Positions 32,757-44,840 of a DNA stretch of 64,000 nucleotides are shown piece by piece (the first letter of the stretch is position 1; each line of letters opens with the position of its first letter). The position numbers and the translations under genes were made by a program. This DNA is from Melitaea cinxia (lineage: Eukaryota > Arthropoda > Insecta > Lepidoptera > Nymphalidae). The stretch covers positions 4,092,001 through 4,156,000 of the forward strand of contig NC_059403.1 in assembly GCF_905220565.1 (NCBI RefSeq), read 5' to 3'. Below the pieces are notes generated by a model. That model was not told where the DNA came from, ran no database searches, and saw only the letters and a list, made by a program, of their open reading frames with translations.

Positions 32757-33300
32757 TAATAATAATAATAATAATAATTTTATTTCAGACAAAGTCCATA
32801 CAATTAAACAGCAGTATACAAATATAATTAATAAAGAAACAGAGAAAAAACCTAAATAAAACATAGGAAAATAATAAAAAATAGGATAATTATATCAAAA
32901 TACACACATATATACAATATTCATAACCGATTAAATAAAATTCATGTCAATAATTTATTAATGCCAATAATAAGCAAAGTCAAACTATTAAATTAAATAA
33001 TTAATTAACAAAAAAAAAATTTTTTTTAATACATTCAGAAATTATTTAAAACACAATTCAATGTCAAATACATAAAAGAACAAGAAGTCACCTTTTCCCT
33101 ATTACTACGCACATATGTTGGATCGGACAATCCGTGCGTGAAGCAATCATCCTGAGGATGCCATTGCAGCTGTCTTTCAACCGTCTTAATAATGACCCAA
33201 CCTTTTTTACGAATTAGTGCTTCATATCCATCCGTATGAGCTTCGGCAAACATAACCGACGCGGAGCAATGTGGAGGCAGCCGCAGTAGCATCCTAAAGA
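32757..33300 (-). pseudogene. 5'-truncated LINE, 3' end with ATT tail
   Basis: The minus-strand frame 33292-33035 begins MLLRLPPHCSASVMFAEAHT, like the C-terminal part of lepidopteran LINE ORF2 proteins (recognised from memory), then loses similarity. Downstream it ends TGGACTTTGTCTGAAATAAA and an (ATT)n tail at 32757-32777. The retained coding part is about 85 codons, so it is dead. Confidence 0.65.
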
Positions 33301-34490
33301 TGTTGTTATATTGAACTTATATTGAACTTGTTATATTGTTTTAATAGAAATAATTATTTTTTTATAATTTCAGACGTTATGAAGACTTTCAATTACAAAT
33401 AAACAAATAAATCTTTCCTCCTTAAAAAAGGGTTTACCCACAACGATAAAATGTAAAAGAGTATAATTTTATATGTTTTTAATTTTAGAGTTAATTACTC
33501 TATGAATGGAAATCTCAGCTCCGAGATAGAAAAAGTAATTTTTAAGTAGTAATATTAAAAAAGTTGTTTTTAAGCAGCAATATTCCTGAATATTTTTTCT
33601 TATAAGCTTTAAAATTAATTTTTATATTATTTAAAACGTTATTTTTTATAATAATAATAATAGTTATTATTTATAATAACATTATAAATATTAATAAATC
33701 GTCTATCCTTTAGATTTTCAAGTTCAAAATTTCATATTTAATTTACTAACTTACATGAGTACATGATAATAAGGAAATAAGTTAATTACATATAATTGCA
33801 ATTTATTATGGTAAACATTTTATACAAACTTTAAGTAGGAAACCGATTAAAAATACTATCATTCATATAAATATATTTGCTTATATATGAATATTCGCTT
33901 TTAAATATAATATAATTACTAGTTATGTTATTAGATTTACAAATAAACTGTATAGCTGTAACCTATACTTTTTGCTATTACTTTTATGTCCATAAGGTAA
34001 ATTATGTTATATAGCCATAGCTCGTTTTAAGCCGGCTTTAAGTCATTCAAAGGTTTTTGTTCAATTCAAATTTCAAGTTGATTTGATACAACGCTGAGAG
34101 TTATGATGTATAATATTTCTGAACTACCAAAACAATTGAATGGAATCGAATTTCACGCTAATGTTTGACAGTTATAATAATGTTAAACAGGGCAATGTAC
34201 ATATTATAAACTATTCTTTTATCTTCAATAGGCATGTATGTGTCTTATAATAAAGATACACTAATAATTGTATGATGTTATCTTAATCTGTACACAAATA
34301 TATAAAGATATATCTATTCGAGAGGCGGAGGTTTCGGAGATTAGAAGAGGCGAGACTGCTAAGGCCATTGCAATAGGATTTCATTCTAATCCAACATGAT
34401 TCTTAAATGATTATTGTAATATTTGATTACGTAACTGCTTAAAAAAGTTTCATGCCGTTTTGTCTTTGCTTTTTGCATTTGTACTTATAA
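33301..34490. other. Very AT-rich stretch without a gene
   Basis: ATA/TTA-rich low-complexity sequence, no conserved frame or clear repeat family. Confidence 0.5.
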
Positions 34491-34494
34491 TGTA

Positions 34495-34585
34495 GGCTGG
34501 ATGAGGATTGGGGAAAACCAGAATGTCTGGCGCGAACTTGAGAAGGCCTATGTCAAGCAGTGGACTGCCATATTCTGAACTGACT
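34495..34585 (+). mobile_element. RTE-type LINE 3' terminus (fragment)
   Basis: Reads as the end of an RTE ORF: GWMR-like, then WRELEKAYVKQWT and a stop region (GTCTGGCGCGAACTTGAGAA, GGCCTATGTCAAGCAGTGG). A relative is at 59985-60075. Confidence 0.65.
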
Positions 34586-34614
34586 GATTGACTGTCTGAC
34601 TTATAATGTATGGT

Positions 34615-34745
34615 AATGACTGTAGCGTTTGGTTCAAACCCCGCTCATAAAAAAAACATTTGCATAGACCGTGTATATGTTTGTACTGATCTAGGCGTTT
34701 ATGGTTGTGTATTGTATTCTGACCACCAAAACAGGAGAGAATACT
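34615..34745 (+). mobile_element. SINE fragment with B box
   Basis: GGTTCAAACCCCGC (B box-like) followed by a body with GATCTAGGCGTTTATGGTTG, related to 26385-26520 and 56041-56200. Confidence 0.5.
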
Positions 34746-35039
34746 TCTTTTTTTGACGTCGGTAAAAAATGATTCGTTTTGTTCAGAACATGTTCGAAAC
34801 TGAACGGTTTTACGGCTTTACTGTTTATCGCAGATAGCTAGCTATCTATCTTTAACTGTAGTCCCTATATGCTGTGTCCAAGAGCAGTGTGTAAATTTGT
34901 TTACTAAAAGTTTTATTCTAAATACAGAAGGCTTTTAGAAAGCCGGATTGCCAAAATTTTTGTGATTCATAGTAAAAATTGTTTTATTTTAGCTCATTAA
35001 GAGAGTTGGTTTAAAATTGACTGATTGATTTTTCTTCAC

Positions 35040-35245
35040 TACTGCTGCTCCGTTGCGGGTTTGCGGGTATACTCCTTACTATGAGTGAGGATCTCTATCA
35101 GGTTTCTATGATAACAACCGAGATCTACAGTTTTACGTGTTCTCCAAAGCACGGTGGTTATACCCACAAGAAAAGATAGCCAAACTAGAAACAGATAAAT
35201 ACAAATCACCGGTGCTTTGGTGCATATATGCACCACTACACCAGA
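35040..35245 (-). mobile_element. SINE fragment, same family as 31708
   Basis: Inverted and diverged: ACTATGAGTGAGGATC, TGATAACAACCGAGAT and TCTCCAAAGCACGG match the SINE body. The 3' tail is missing. Confidence 0.7.
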
Positions 35246-35854
35246 TTCGATTTACCATTTAATATTTTCATATATGAAGTAGGACTTTGTTCGTCTAGTA
35301 AATAAGCAGATGTCTGCAAATATTCTACAAGCATTGGCGTTGCGTAATTGTGTTCCAGTAGAAAACAAGAGTCATTAATTACAAATACGAGAGACAACAA
35401 TTTAAATCTCACGGTTTAAAACACATATTATTAAGTTTAAGTTTCTATTAAACAACGTATTTGGTTTTTCGAAGTAATTTAAGTAATTACTTCGAAATAA
35501 TGTATTTAATAATCTTAAATATATTTATAGTCGAAGTATGGATTTAGAATTGACTTTGAAAAATGTGTTTTAAGTATAACCACATAACTACTATAGATTC
35601 AAAACACAATATTTAGAAACACTTGCCTTTATAAAATAATTTATGAAATAGATAATGTTATAAAATGTAGTAAGTACTTTTATAAAAAGTATTATACGTA
35701 GAAGAATTCTATTTAACTGAGTATTAGATTACATGTAAAGAACTAAGTCAGTTCTCATGATTATCTAAATTATGTTAAAAATTAATATTTACCACTAGCT
35801 ATACCCGTGCGAATAATTCGCATTAAATAAGTATAATAATTTATTTATTTATAA

Positions 35855-36180
35855 CTAGCGACCCGCCCCGGCTTCGCACGGGTGCAATGCTGATACTAAA
35901 TGTACTACAGAATGTCTTTATTTATAGTATGAAGCTAGCTTATAACATGGTTATTAACATAATAACAACATTCAAATATGCGTCGTTAGATTACACGTTG
36001 TTACAGAATGCGTTGAAGAAATAAAGGTTCACTGCTCGTTCCCCGTAGGTGATAGCGTGATAATTTGTAGCCTCTATGTTGAGTTTATCCTATTTATTGA
36101 GTTTATCCCGGACATACATACAGACAAACAGAAAAACAGACAAAAATTCTAAAAACTATGTTTTTGGCTTCGGTATCGAT
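35855..36180 (-). mobile_element. Helitron 3' part (same end as 29805)
   Basis: Ends CTAG at 35855-35858 after A35854, with the same GCGACCCGCCCCGGCTTCGC end stem. The other end is not clear; homology fades after about 36180. Confidence 0.7.
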
Positions 36181-36800
36181 TATAGATCACACCCCAAGTA
36201 TTCTTTTAAAAAAATATTCAATTTACAGTTTTGACTTTCCTACCATTTTATTATATGTTTTTTTTTCGGGCATTTCCGTTTTGATCTAAAACTGGCGTTA
36301 AATAGCCAACGCTACTAATTTTGACTATAGTTGGACTTTTGCTTGTGATGCTTACGCTTTTTAAATTTATCTCGACCTATTTTATTGGGATATCGATAAA
36401 AATGTGGTTACATCTGACCTCTGCCAATGACATATATATGTTATATAATTAACAGTACACGTGTCAAACCTCCTTTTCTTTATGTCAAACATTATATTTA
36501 TATAGTACAAAAAAACTAAGTTAAACGTTGCGCAGCTGCTTGGATAACTACAGCGTAAATTATCTTTATGAAGCTTTTTACTTGTTATCGCTCGCATTAT
36601 ATTATTTGTGAAAAGATTTGTGATATTTTTTACTAAAATACAAAATAAAAGAATTGAAAACAGCTTGTTGACAAACTATAAAACTATTTTTATTATAGGT
36701 GAGCTGATCAAACTATCTGACGTATAACGGTATAAAAAAAATTTAAGAAGTTGTTTTTTCTTCTTTAAGATCAAACTCCACTACGCTCACACTTACATTT
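36181..36800. other. AT-rich stretch without a gene
   Basis: No recognised gene; the 71-codon minus-strand frame 36382-36597 has no recognised domain. Confidence 0.45.
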
Positions 36801-36814
36801 TTAACGATTTCAAA

Positions 36815-36855
36815 AAAAGGGGGAGGTTACTCAATTCGTATTCGTATTACGTACC

Positions 36856-36917
<62 letters not shown>

Positions 36918-37215
36918 GAAAGGAGATATGAGAAACCAGGATCTGATGATGGGATTCCAGGGAAATCGAGGGAAACTTTCGAAAATCCGCATTACTTTTT
37001 ACTGGGTGTACCGATTTTAATAATTTTTAATTTAATCGAAAGCCGATGTTTATCATGTGGTCACATTTAAATTTCATCGAGATCTGATTACAACTTTTGG
37101 AGTAACCTTTGATAATGCGTATTTACTTGACTATTTTTTCGTCTACCTACGTTGTATTACTCGTCAATATAATTGAAGTTGGTTTTTCTTCGTTTGCCTG
37201 GAAACACAATTATAT
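36815..37215 (-). repeat. AACCGACTTC-type repeat interrupted by a (TA)n tract
   Basis: 36920-37200 matches 48480-48770 (TACTTTTTACTGGGTGTACC, CTACGTTGTATTACTCGTC, TTGAAGTTGG end). A (TA)27 microsatellite at 36857-36910 lies where other copies hold the A/T run. Confidence 0.7.
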
Positions 37216-38628
37216 ATATTATAAAATTAGTACCATATTAGATGAGGTGAAAAACATGTTGTTATCCTCAGGTTGAGGCTCATGGATGCCTACAATATCA
37301 GAAGATATTGCTGGCATCATGAGTTACGATATCAGCTTACCATCAGACGGACCGATAGGTTTTTTACCACTCTTATAATGTAAAAAAAAAGTTTCATTCG
37401 ACACACCACGCCTGGAATGTTTTAAATTTATTTTTATTAAGATAGACACAGGTTTCTGTGCAGTGTACAAAACACGTTATTTTTTATATTTTATTAATCC
37501 CCTGTTACAGAAACGTATAACGTATGAATAATTTATAGCTCTCCAAGATGATGGAGGTATTTGAGATATATTTTGAATAAATGAACATTGCCTTCTCATA
37601 ATCGGGGTAACAAAAAAAAATCACCTTCTCTATTAATTTAAATATCTACATTTCGTAAGATTTCAGTGAATTAGCTGATATGACCGCAATTGTTATAATA
37701 ATTGTATGATTTTCTTTATAAGGAAAGGGTAATAGAAAATTTATTCTACCCTGTAGGGATACTAGTTTTGTTAGGTCAAAGATTACCTTTTGCCAAATTA
37801 AAAAAAAAAACAGCTTAAAACATCTAGTTCAAAGCCCATGCTATGAAGGCAGGACAAGATTAATTTTCTTTTTCTAAAACGATCGATAACAGCCAAAGGA
37901 ATCTTTAATCTGGGGGCACGGCAGTGCCCCCGCCAAGACGAGTCAAAAAAAAAAAAAAAAAACGAAAAGCACTACCTATCTTTTCTCGAAGCGCTTCGTC
38001 GTTTTTTTGAACCCTCATAACTTGGGTTTGGATTATACCAGATAAACAAAATTCTGGGGATATGATGTCAATAGTGAACTTATTAAACGTATAAAGTTTC
38101 AATTGCATAGCTCTTATACTTTAGATTTTATTGATATCTAAAAAACCCCGATTTCGTCACTCACTGATGATCATCAAAATTCTTAGAGTAGCTACTCCTG
38201 AAGACCCAGAAAGCTGAAATTTGGTACGTAAGCTAGTATTAGTACACAAACAACATAAAAATTCCAAAACTTGGAACTTTTACCCTCCAACCCCTTAAAC
38301 TAGGGGGTGGAAGTTTGTATGAGACTTCCGCAAATTTTGATGCTACAGGTCTGAAAATTGATATAGGGACTCCTTGTTATTAGTAATAATAATAAAATAC
38401 ATAAAAAATAAAAATCGGTTATTAGTTTATGTCGAAAATTTACATTTTGTAATTTAAATATTTAAGTTTTGGCGGAGGTCACCGTTTGCATATCAGTTCA
38501 ACATAAAATCAAAAACAGCGTGCTTAAACCGAATATGGTGAAGATTGGATGATAATTATGGTATAAAATGTGTCGGAGGTAAAATGCAGCTATAATATTG
38601 TCATAAGCAACTTACAAAAAGAAGTGAA
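37216..38628. other. AT-rich stretch without a gene
   Basis: Contains a short dispersed fragment (37330-37375, ACCATCAGACGGACCGATAG). No coding exon recognised; 37905-38108 is a chance frame over an A run. Confidence 0.45.
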
Positions 38629-39172
38629 ATCCCGCCAAAAACATTTTCATGTAAAATGTTGCCAAGACGAGATCATATGGCTCGCACTGTCAAAAAGTTA
38701 TCAGATCTCATGTAGAGCCAAGCTTCTAACTCTACAAGCTCTAACTTCACAAACTCTACACCTTAGTCAAAATATGTGGCTTGGCCGTTTCGTTACTACC
38801 GGCTGCCGATATTGTAGATGACGACTTTCCTGTCTCATTTATATATATATATATTTTCTCTTTTTATTTTTATTTGTATTATATGTATATCAATTATTAT
38901 TATTCTTTTTATTTTTTCTTTAATAGACCTATTGTATAACAGAAAAGTAATAAACAGTGAATAAATTTTTCACCTTACGCCCACGTGACGGTAGCGAAAC
39001 GGCCAAGCCACATATTTTGACTAAGGTGTAGAGTTTGTGAAGTTAGGGTTTGTAGAGTTAGGGCGTGTAGAGTTAGAAGCTTGGCTCTACATGAGATCTG
39101 ATAACTTTTTGACAGTGCGAGCCATATGATCTCGTCTTGGCAACACTTTACATGAAAATGTTTTTGGTGGGA
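38629..39172. repeat. Long near-perfect inverted repeat (fold-back element)
   Basis: Left arm 38629-38801 and right arm 38989-39172 are reverse complements with very few mismatches over most of their length, separated by a 187-bp AT-rich loop. The right arm has one more copy of an internal GTGTAGAGTTAG-like unit. A frame across the left arm (38570-38821) is not a gene. No clear target duplication was found. Confidence 0.88.
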
Positions 39173-40430
39173 TCCTTATATTTGGGAAATCGAAGTAGAA
39201 CAGAAGTATATGAGGTCAATAAGTTTCAAACTTCTTTTATCAAACTTGACTATCAAATTAAATTTCTTCATTATCCCGACACCTACAGGCTGAAGCGTTA
39301 TCACGAAGCATTTCTCTCTGCAAGTTTTTTTTTATAAAGCTAACATTTTCCATATAACTTTCGTACTTTGATTTCATCGTTTGTAAATCTGATAAAAACT
39401 TAACTCTGAAAACCTTTCTTAGGAAATAATGGGACTATAAGAACTCATAGCCATAATTATTCTAAAAATGTTTAGCAAAGCTAATTTTAAAGGAATTACC
39501 TGACCTAATACATTCTCGAACGATGTGGGCTCTCGCTGAGTGTAGAGATACTTGGAGTTCGCTAGCTGGTTCCTTATAGCTCAATTATTTTCCACCGTAA
39601 GTTGGAATTCTATTATAAATTGGTTTGCCTTTTAAAATAAACTGAACGAAAAAGTGAACTAAAGTCTGTGAAACTCATATTATTATGGAGCTTTTCAAAA
39701 CCACATTAAATAAAATTCCAACTTTACGATTCAGTGACCATCGGAATCGGAATCAATCAATAAATTGTTTTTTACTTTTTTGATTCTACAATCAGTCGTG
39801 GTTATATTATATTAGTGTTTTAATTGTTTTTGTACGGGTATGAATGGGGCCGTCGATGAGAGGATTTAATCAGTCGACCCTTTTAGGTAAATTTCACTTC
39901 ATACCTTCCGACAGCTGTCGCTGACAGAATGGAGTAAGCATCATAATAATTATACGAAACGGTTCAAGTAAAAGCAATTATTATATAGACGCAGAATATA
40001 TTATTAGTAAATCGAAAAAGACAATCTAAATTGAACTGGAAGCCTGGAAACGTTTATTGCTGAGCAAAAGCTTACACGCTTATAGCTATAAAGCTAGCTA
40101 TAAAGAGATGGAGCTTAATTGCAGAGCTGTTCTACCGTGGACAGACGAATAATTTCTTTAATCAGTACACGATATTTATCAGTTGTCAATGACAAGACAC
40201 TTGACGTGGAAATAAATATTGTTACAAATAATCATCGAGAGTCAGAATCAAACTCGATCGGCGTTCATTAAAATTGTTACAAAAAATGTAATAAGGAATT
40301 GAGCATGATAAACAACGCTACTTTATTATGTACATACTTTAACTCATAATTTCTTGAAATTTATACTAATTCGCATATATTTCCTCACGAAGCTGATTTC
40401 TCATTTACCACAAGAAATGGACTCACTAAA
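39173..40430. other. AT-rich stretch without a gene
   Basis: No conserved coding or repeat family seen. Confidence 0.45.
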
Positions 40431-40488
40431 ATGATCCTAGACTATATATAACACGTGACATGATTCTAGACTATATATAACACGTGAC
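40431..40488. repeat. Two 29-bp tandem units, each with a CACGTG box
   Basis: ATGATYCTAGACTATATATA and then ACACGTGAC, twice head to tail with one difference. CACGTG is the canonical E-box; function is unknown. Confidence 0.8.
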
Positions 40489-41393
40489 TTTTAATTGAGT
40501 TCAGCGTGTTATATCCCCTTCATCATCTCGACTCATCAACCACAAAATATGTCAGTAAAAGTATCTAAGCAGTTAAGTAGTTAACAACATATGCGTTATA
40601 AACATTCATCCACCCATCCATTCTACCTATTAGGTACCTATTAGGTTACTAGGTATATTATATGTGCAAAGAATTACAAATGTACATTATTTTTGTAGCA
40701 TGCATTGTATAAACTTATTATTATTTAAATAATAATTACAATCATACAAATTATTGTATATTATTCTAAAATTAATTCTGACAATACCCAATCACTTAAG
40801 TAAAGAGAATACTCCAACTTGAAAGGGATAGGCTGACAAAACTTAAGATTTTTGTCAACGCGTCGCGTCGTCGCTTTGAAGCTCTTGTTTGAATATGAAA
40901 AGGTCTGAAGGAGGTCTTTTTATTCCAATGTTCTGTTATTGTGTAGTCACTTATTGGTATATACTTTGTCTATCTAAATCCACTGACTAAACAAACAATA
41001 TACGTTTGGGAATTGACTGAACACGGCCAACTGCGAGTTATAATATTACAGTACATATTTGTAAAAATTTTATTCTAAGTGTATAAATTATATTGAATTG
41101 TATTAAAGTTTCTAATTAGTTTAAGCCTTCACTGTGTCTTATCGGCCATGTGCCATTGGTGAAATAACTTGTGTCAAATTGACGCAAAAAAAAAACTAGG
41201 TACAACAAAAAAATATTCTGCGCGACATTGACGCAATATCATCGAATCAGATTATTAGCGGTCTATTTGAAAGTCGTGGAAGCAATTAATTTCGTTTATT
41301 TCATGAATGTAATTTTATATTGTACATTTGAATTTACATAAGGAAAATAACAATATTCTAACTTAAAAAATTGCAACGGCTGTCACATCACAA
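40489..41393. other. AT-rich stretch without a gene
   Basis: Nothing convincing on either strand. Confidence 0.45.
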
Positions 41394-42425
41394 TTTATTT
41401 ATTTATTTATTTATTAATTAGTACGGATTTACCACTTACACTAATTAGCATTTCAAATAAGTCACATTAATTAACATTCCAAAAAAAAAAATAAAAAAAA
41501 AATAACGTACAATAACAAGTTAGATTAATAAATTGATCATAATAATAAGCATAAAAACAAACCAAAGAAAAAACAGAAAAAATAAAATAAAATAAATAAT
41601 AATAGTAGAATTAAGATTCAGTTAAGATTTAGATTAAGATTCATGTCAGTTTATATAGATGTAATAAGAAAAAAAAAAAGTAAAATAATAATTCAAATAC
41701 AATCTCAGTCACTTATATCTTAAGACACATACAAATCACGCATTCACTTCACAGTACCTCAGGCACTCCGACAAAATCATCTTCCATCCATCAGCAAACA
41801 GGTCACAGTGCGGATCAGCGTCTAGGACAGCGTTGAACGCGGTTAGTGACTGCGGAATGGGCGATCTCGAACGAGCCACTGTGCGACACATCGGAACAGC
41901 AAACAACGAGTGCTTTCTGTTTCGAAGGTACTTGTTAGGCGCAAAAAGTCTACATAGCTCCTCGTGCAAACCTGGGGCATCAACCAAACCTCTCAATATT
42001 TTGCACATTATTGCCAATTGGTCTCTCCATCTTCTTACTTCTAAGGAATTATATCCCAGAATACCAAGAAGAAATTTTGTCGGGTACATGTTAGGGTAGT
42101 ACCCAAACATACGCTTGTAAAGATATCTTAGGAAGGCTTTTTGAACTTTTTCCAACATAAGCGCGTATTTAGTCTCATGTGGATTCCATACACAAGCACT
42201 CGCCTCAAGTTTGGCTCTGACCAAGGCTCCAAAAATTATTTTGATCACTGTCGTGTTTTTGAACTCCTTTGCATTCCGTAGAATAAAGCCAAGGCGTCGA
42301 AATGACTCCTTAGCTACCGCAGTGATATGGTCATGAAATGTGAGCCTTGAGTCGAATGTCACACCCAAATCCCTCGACGTATCCGGTCTCGCTATATAAT
42401 AGTGATCTCTTACAAACAATATCTA
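41394..42425 (-). pseudogene. 5'-truncated LINE: RT C-terminal part, 3' UTR and AAATA tail
   Basis: The minus-strand frame 42419-41736 (227 codons) matches the region after the RT palm of CR1/jockey-group LINEs: RDLGVTFDSRLTFHDHI (thumb region), then RRLGFILRNAKEF and a C-terminal domain ending PIPQSLTAFNAVLDADPHCD. The listed start is a TTG just after an in-frame TAG, so this is a remnant of a longer ORF, not a protein start. The 3' UTR (41735-41416) ends in an (AAAT)n tail at 41394-41415. The catalytic palm is missing, so it is inactive, although its frame is unbroken, which suggests a fairly recent insertion. Confidence 0.8.
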
Positions 42426-43670
42426 TCTGTCGATAGAGAAAATATTGTTAACATAATTTTAATATTGATTGAAAGAATATACAAAGTTTTTATTAAAAAA
42501 TATGTTAAACAGTTGAGCATTAATGAAGAATACGTTTAAAGGCTATTCATAATTATGTAGAAATTTTAATAGAAATTTTCATATTTAAGAAGTTTATTAA
42601 ATGTTTACATCATTAGATTTGTTTTTCGAACTCTTGTGGTATAACAAAGATGTTTAGTGGTAAACAAGCGATGTTAATTGAACTATGAATATGGAAACTT
42701 TTTATTTCAAGTCTATGCCACGAGATGTATTTATTGTTAAATTAGTGTAATTACTGTTATATTATATGATTTTACGATTTTGACTGTTAAAATATACCCT
42801 ATGTCGTCTTAGTGATAGCGAATTATTCTATTAGCAATATTTTGAAATCGATCCAGTAGTTTTTGAGTTTATGTCATAAATAAACAAAAATCAAATCTTT
42901 TCTCTTTGATATATTTAATATATTGATAGTTGTAGTTGTTATCTATACATATATAACACAAATATTTCCTTTTCAGTACTCGACAGATTTCATAATATTT
43001 TTTGCTAAACAATGGAGTGCAGATGAGAAAGCATCAGTGTACAGATTACGTTTCACTAAAAGCTATTGCATATTTTTCTTTCTTTTATAAAGGAAAGATT
43101 ACTTTAAGTGCATTTGATGACGTCACAGATGAGACGCATTAGATGCCTTTTTCACAACAAACTGATTAAATAATCCTGATATATATTTGTTTCAATTAAT
43201 TATTTTTTTCCGTATTACGTATGTTACGTGTATACTTATATAAATATAAAGTACATATGTATAGCTCCCTTGTTAGTTTATTTGATGGCAGACGTATTAT
43301 ATATTATGATGCATTCATATCACAGTGACTTGGCAAGCGCCATCCAAAAGCGTGTGTTTTTATGGCTTTAATAAAAATAAAGTGTAACATTTTGATGTAG
43401 AGATATATTAGATTTTTGATTAACATGGTTACTTATATTACTAAAACTATTCCAAAACGGAATATCTACCATGTTTTTTATTTCCATTTTGCGGAGCTCG
43501 ATATTTCGACATTATTTGCGAATGTCTTGTTCACGAGACTGAAATTTGCGGGTAGATTTTGATGGCTTTAGTAGTGTCCATACCGGACTACCTCCTTTCT
43601 CACACTTCACAACATGAAAATAAAAAATATGGTAAATATCTCGTTTTAAAATAGTTTTAGTGAAGATATC
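42426..43670. other. AT-rich stretch without a gene
   Basis: No host gene or repeat identified; a CRE-like TGACGTCA sits near 43129. Confidence 0.45.
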
Positions 43671-43820
43671 GCTTCAGCCTGTAATATCCCACTACTGGGC
43701 ATGGGCCTCTTTCCCCATGTAGGAGAAGGATCAGAGCTTAATCCACCACGCTGCTCCAATGCGGGTTGGCAGGTATATTCCCTACTATGAGTAACGATCG
43801 CTATCAGGTGTACATGATAT
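43671..43820 (-). mobile_element. SINE 3' part (same family as 31708)
   Basis: CGCTTCAGCCTGTAATATCC through GATCGCTATCAGGTGTACAT is the inverse of the SINE 3' half; 5' truncated. Confidence 0.85.
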
Positions 43821-44555
43821 TGTTAAAGAAAGTTAGTTCATTTAGTGGAGATATATTGTTAAAGAAAAAACTCCTACATATAACAAGTTATCTTCGTAAA
43901 TGTACAATGAACTGCGTTATTTTGTCACACATACCTACTTACATTCTATGTACAACATTAACGCACTAAACGCGTTTTAAAATAATTTGAAATATATATA
44001 CAGATCAAAATAAAAATTTAGACGTTCTGCGATGAATTTTAGACCAAAAAGTGACACTTTAAAGACATAATAGGCTACCCGTACGAGAACGCACGCGTGT
44101 CATTAGGGCCGTGACATCCGCTTCTTTATGCCCTTGTTTTTCGAGTAATAAAAAAATATTTTCCACAACAAAATCTGAATACAATAATTAATTATTACCC
44201 TTATGTGTGAAAATTGTAACAAAACAAAACATTTAAGAGTTAACCGTGAGATATTTTATTAATTACAGAGAAAAAATTGAAACTTACGAACATGGGCAAA
44301 ATTATGCGTTCATATGCCATCATCTTAGAATTTTTCTTAAGGAAGATAATGGAATTTAACCATAGTGTTAAGGTAAACAGTAAAATATTACATTACTTGG
44401 ATGAATCGGAATCGGATATTGAACATTTAAGTTTCTTTGTATACGTCATTTTCATCTTATATATTTTTTTATTGATGAAAATAATGATAGTGAGAGATAG
44501 TAACAAATTTAAGGATTTTAAAAATAGATAATATGCAATAAAAGTGTAAAATTAT

Positions 44556-44840
44556 ATGCCGCCAAAAATGGCGCAAACTCATGTGTTTTTCCCATAGTCA
44601 CCTCGCTGGGCAGGCAGCGGGTTGTTGACCGCAGAGCTGGCTTTTTCGCACCGAAGACGCTGCTGCCCGTCTTCGACCTGTGTATTTCAAAGCCAGCAGT
44701 TGGATGGTTACCCCGTCATCGGGCGGCTTTTTAAGTTGCAAGGTGGTAATGGAACTGTGTTATCCCTTAGTTGCCTCTTACGACACCCACGGGAAGAGAG
44801 AGGTTGACTATATTCTTTACTACCGTAGCCACACAGCAAA
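44556..44840 (-). mobile_element. RTE-tailed non-autonomous retroposon, copy 2
   Basis: Inverse of 13465-13700 (CACCCACGGGAAGAGAG, CATAGTCACC). The RTE-like 3' end is lost here; the junction is at about 44556. Confidence 0.75.

Noticed and set aside
36857..36910. (TA)27 tract as a regulatory or origin element
   Set aside because: Simple microsatellite inside a transposon copy at a place where other copies have A/T runs.
43127..43137. CRE-like TGACGTCA (also near 14654)
   Set aside because: An 8-mer is expected by chance in 64 kb and no promoter is nearby.
44277..44531. 84-codon frame with a hydrophobic segment
   Set aside because: AT-driven composition, no family and no supporting context.
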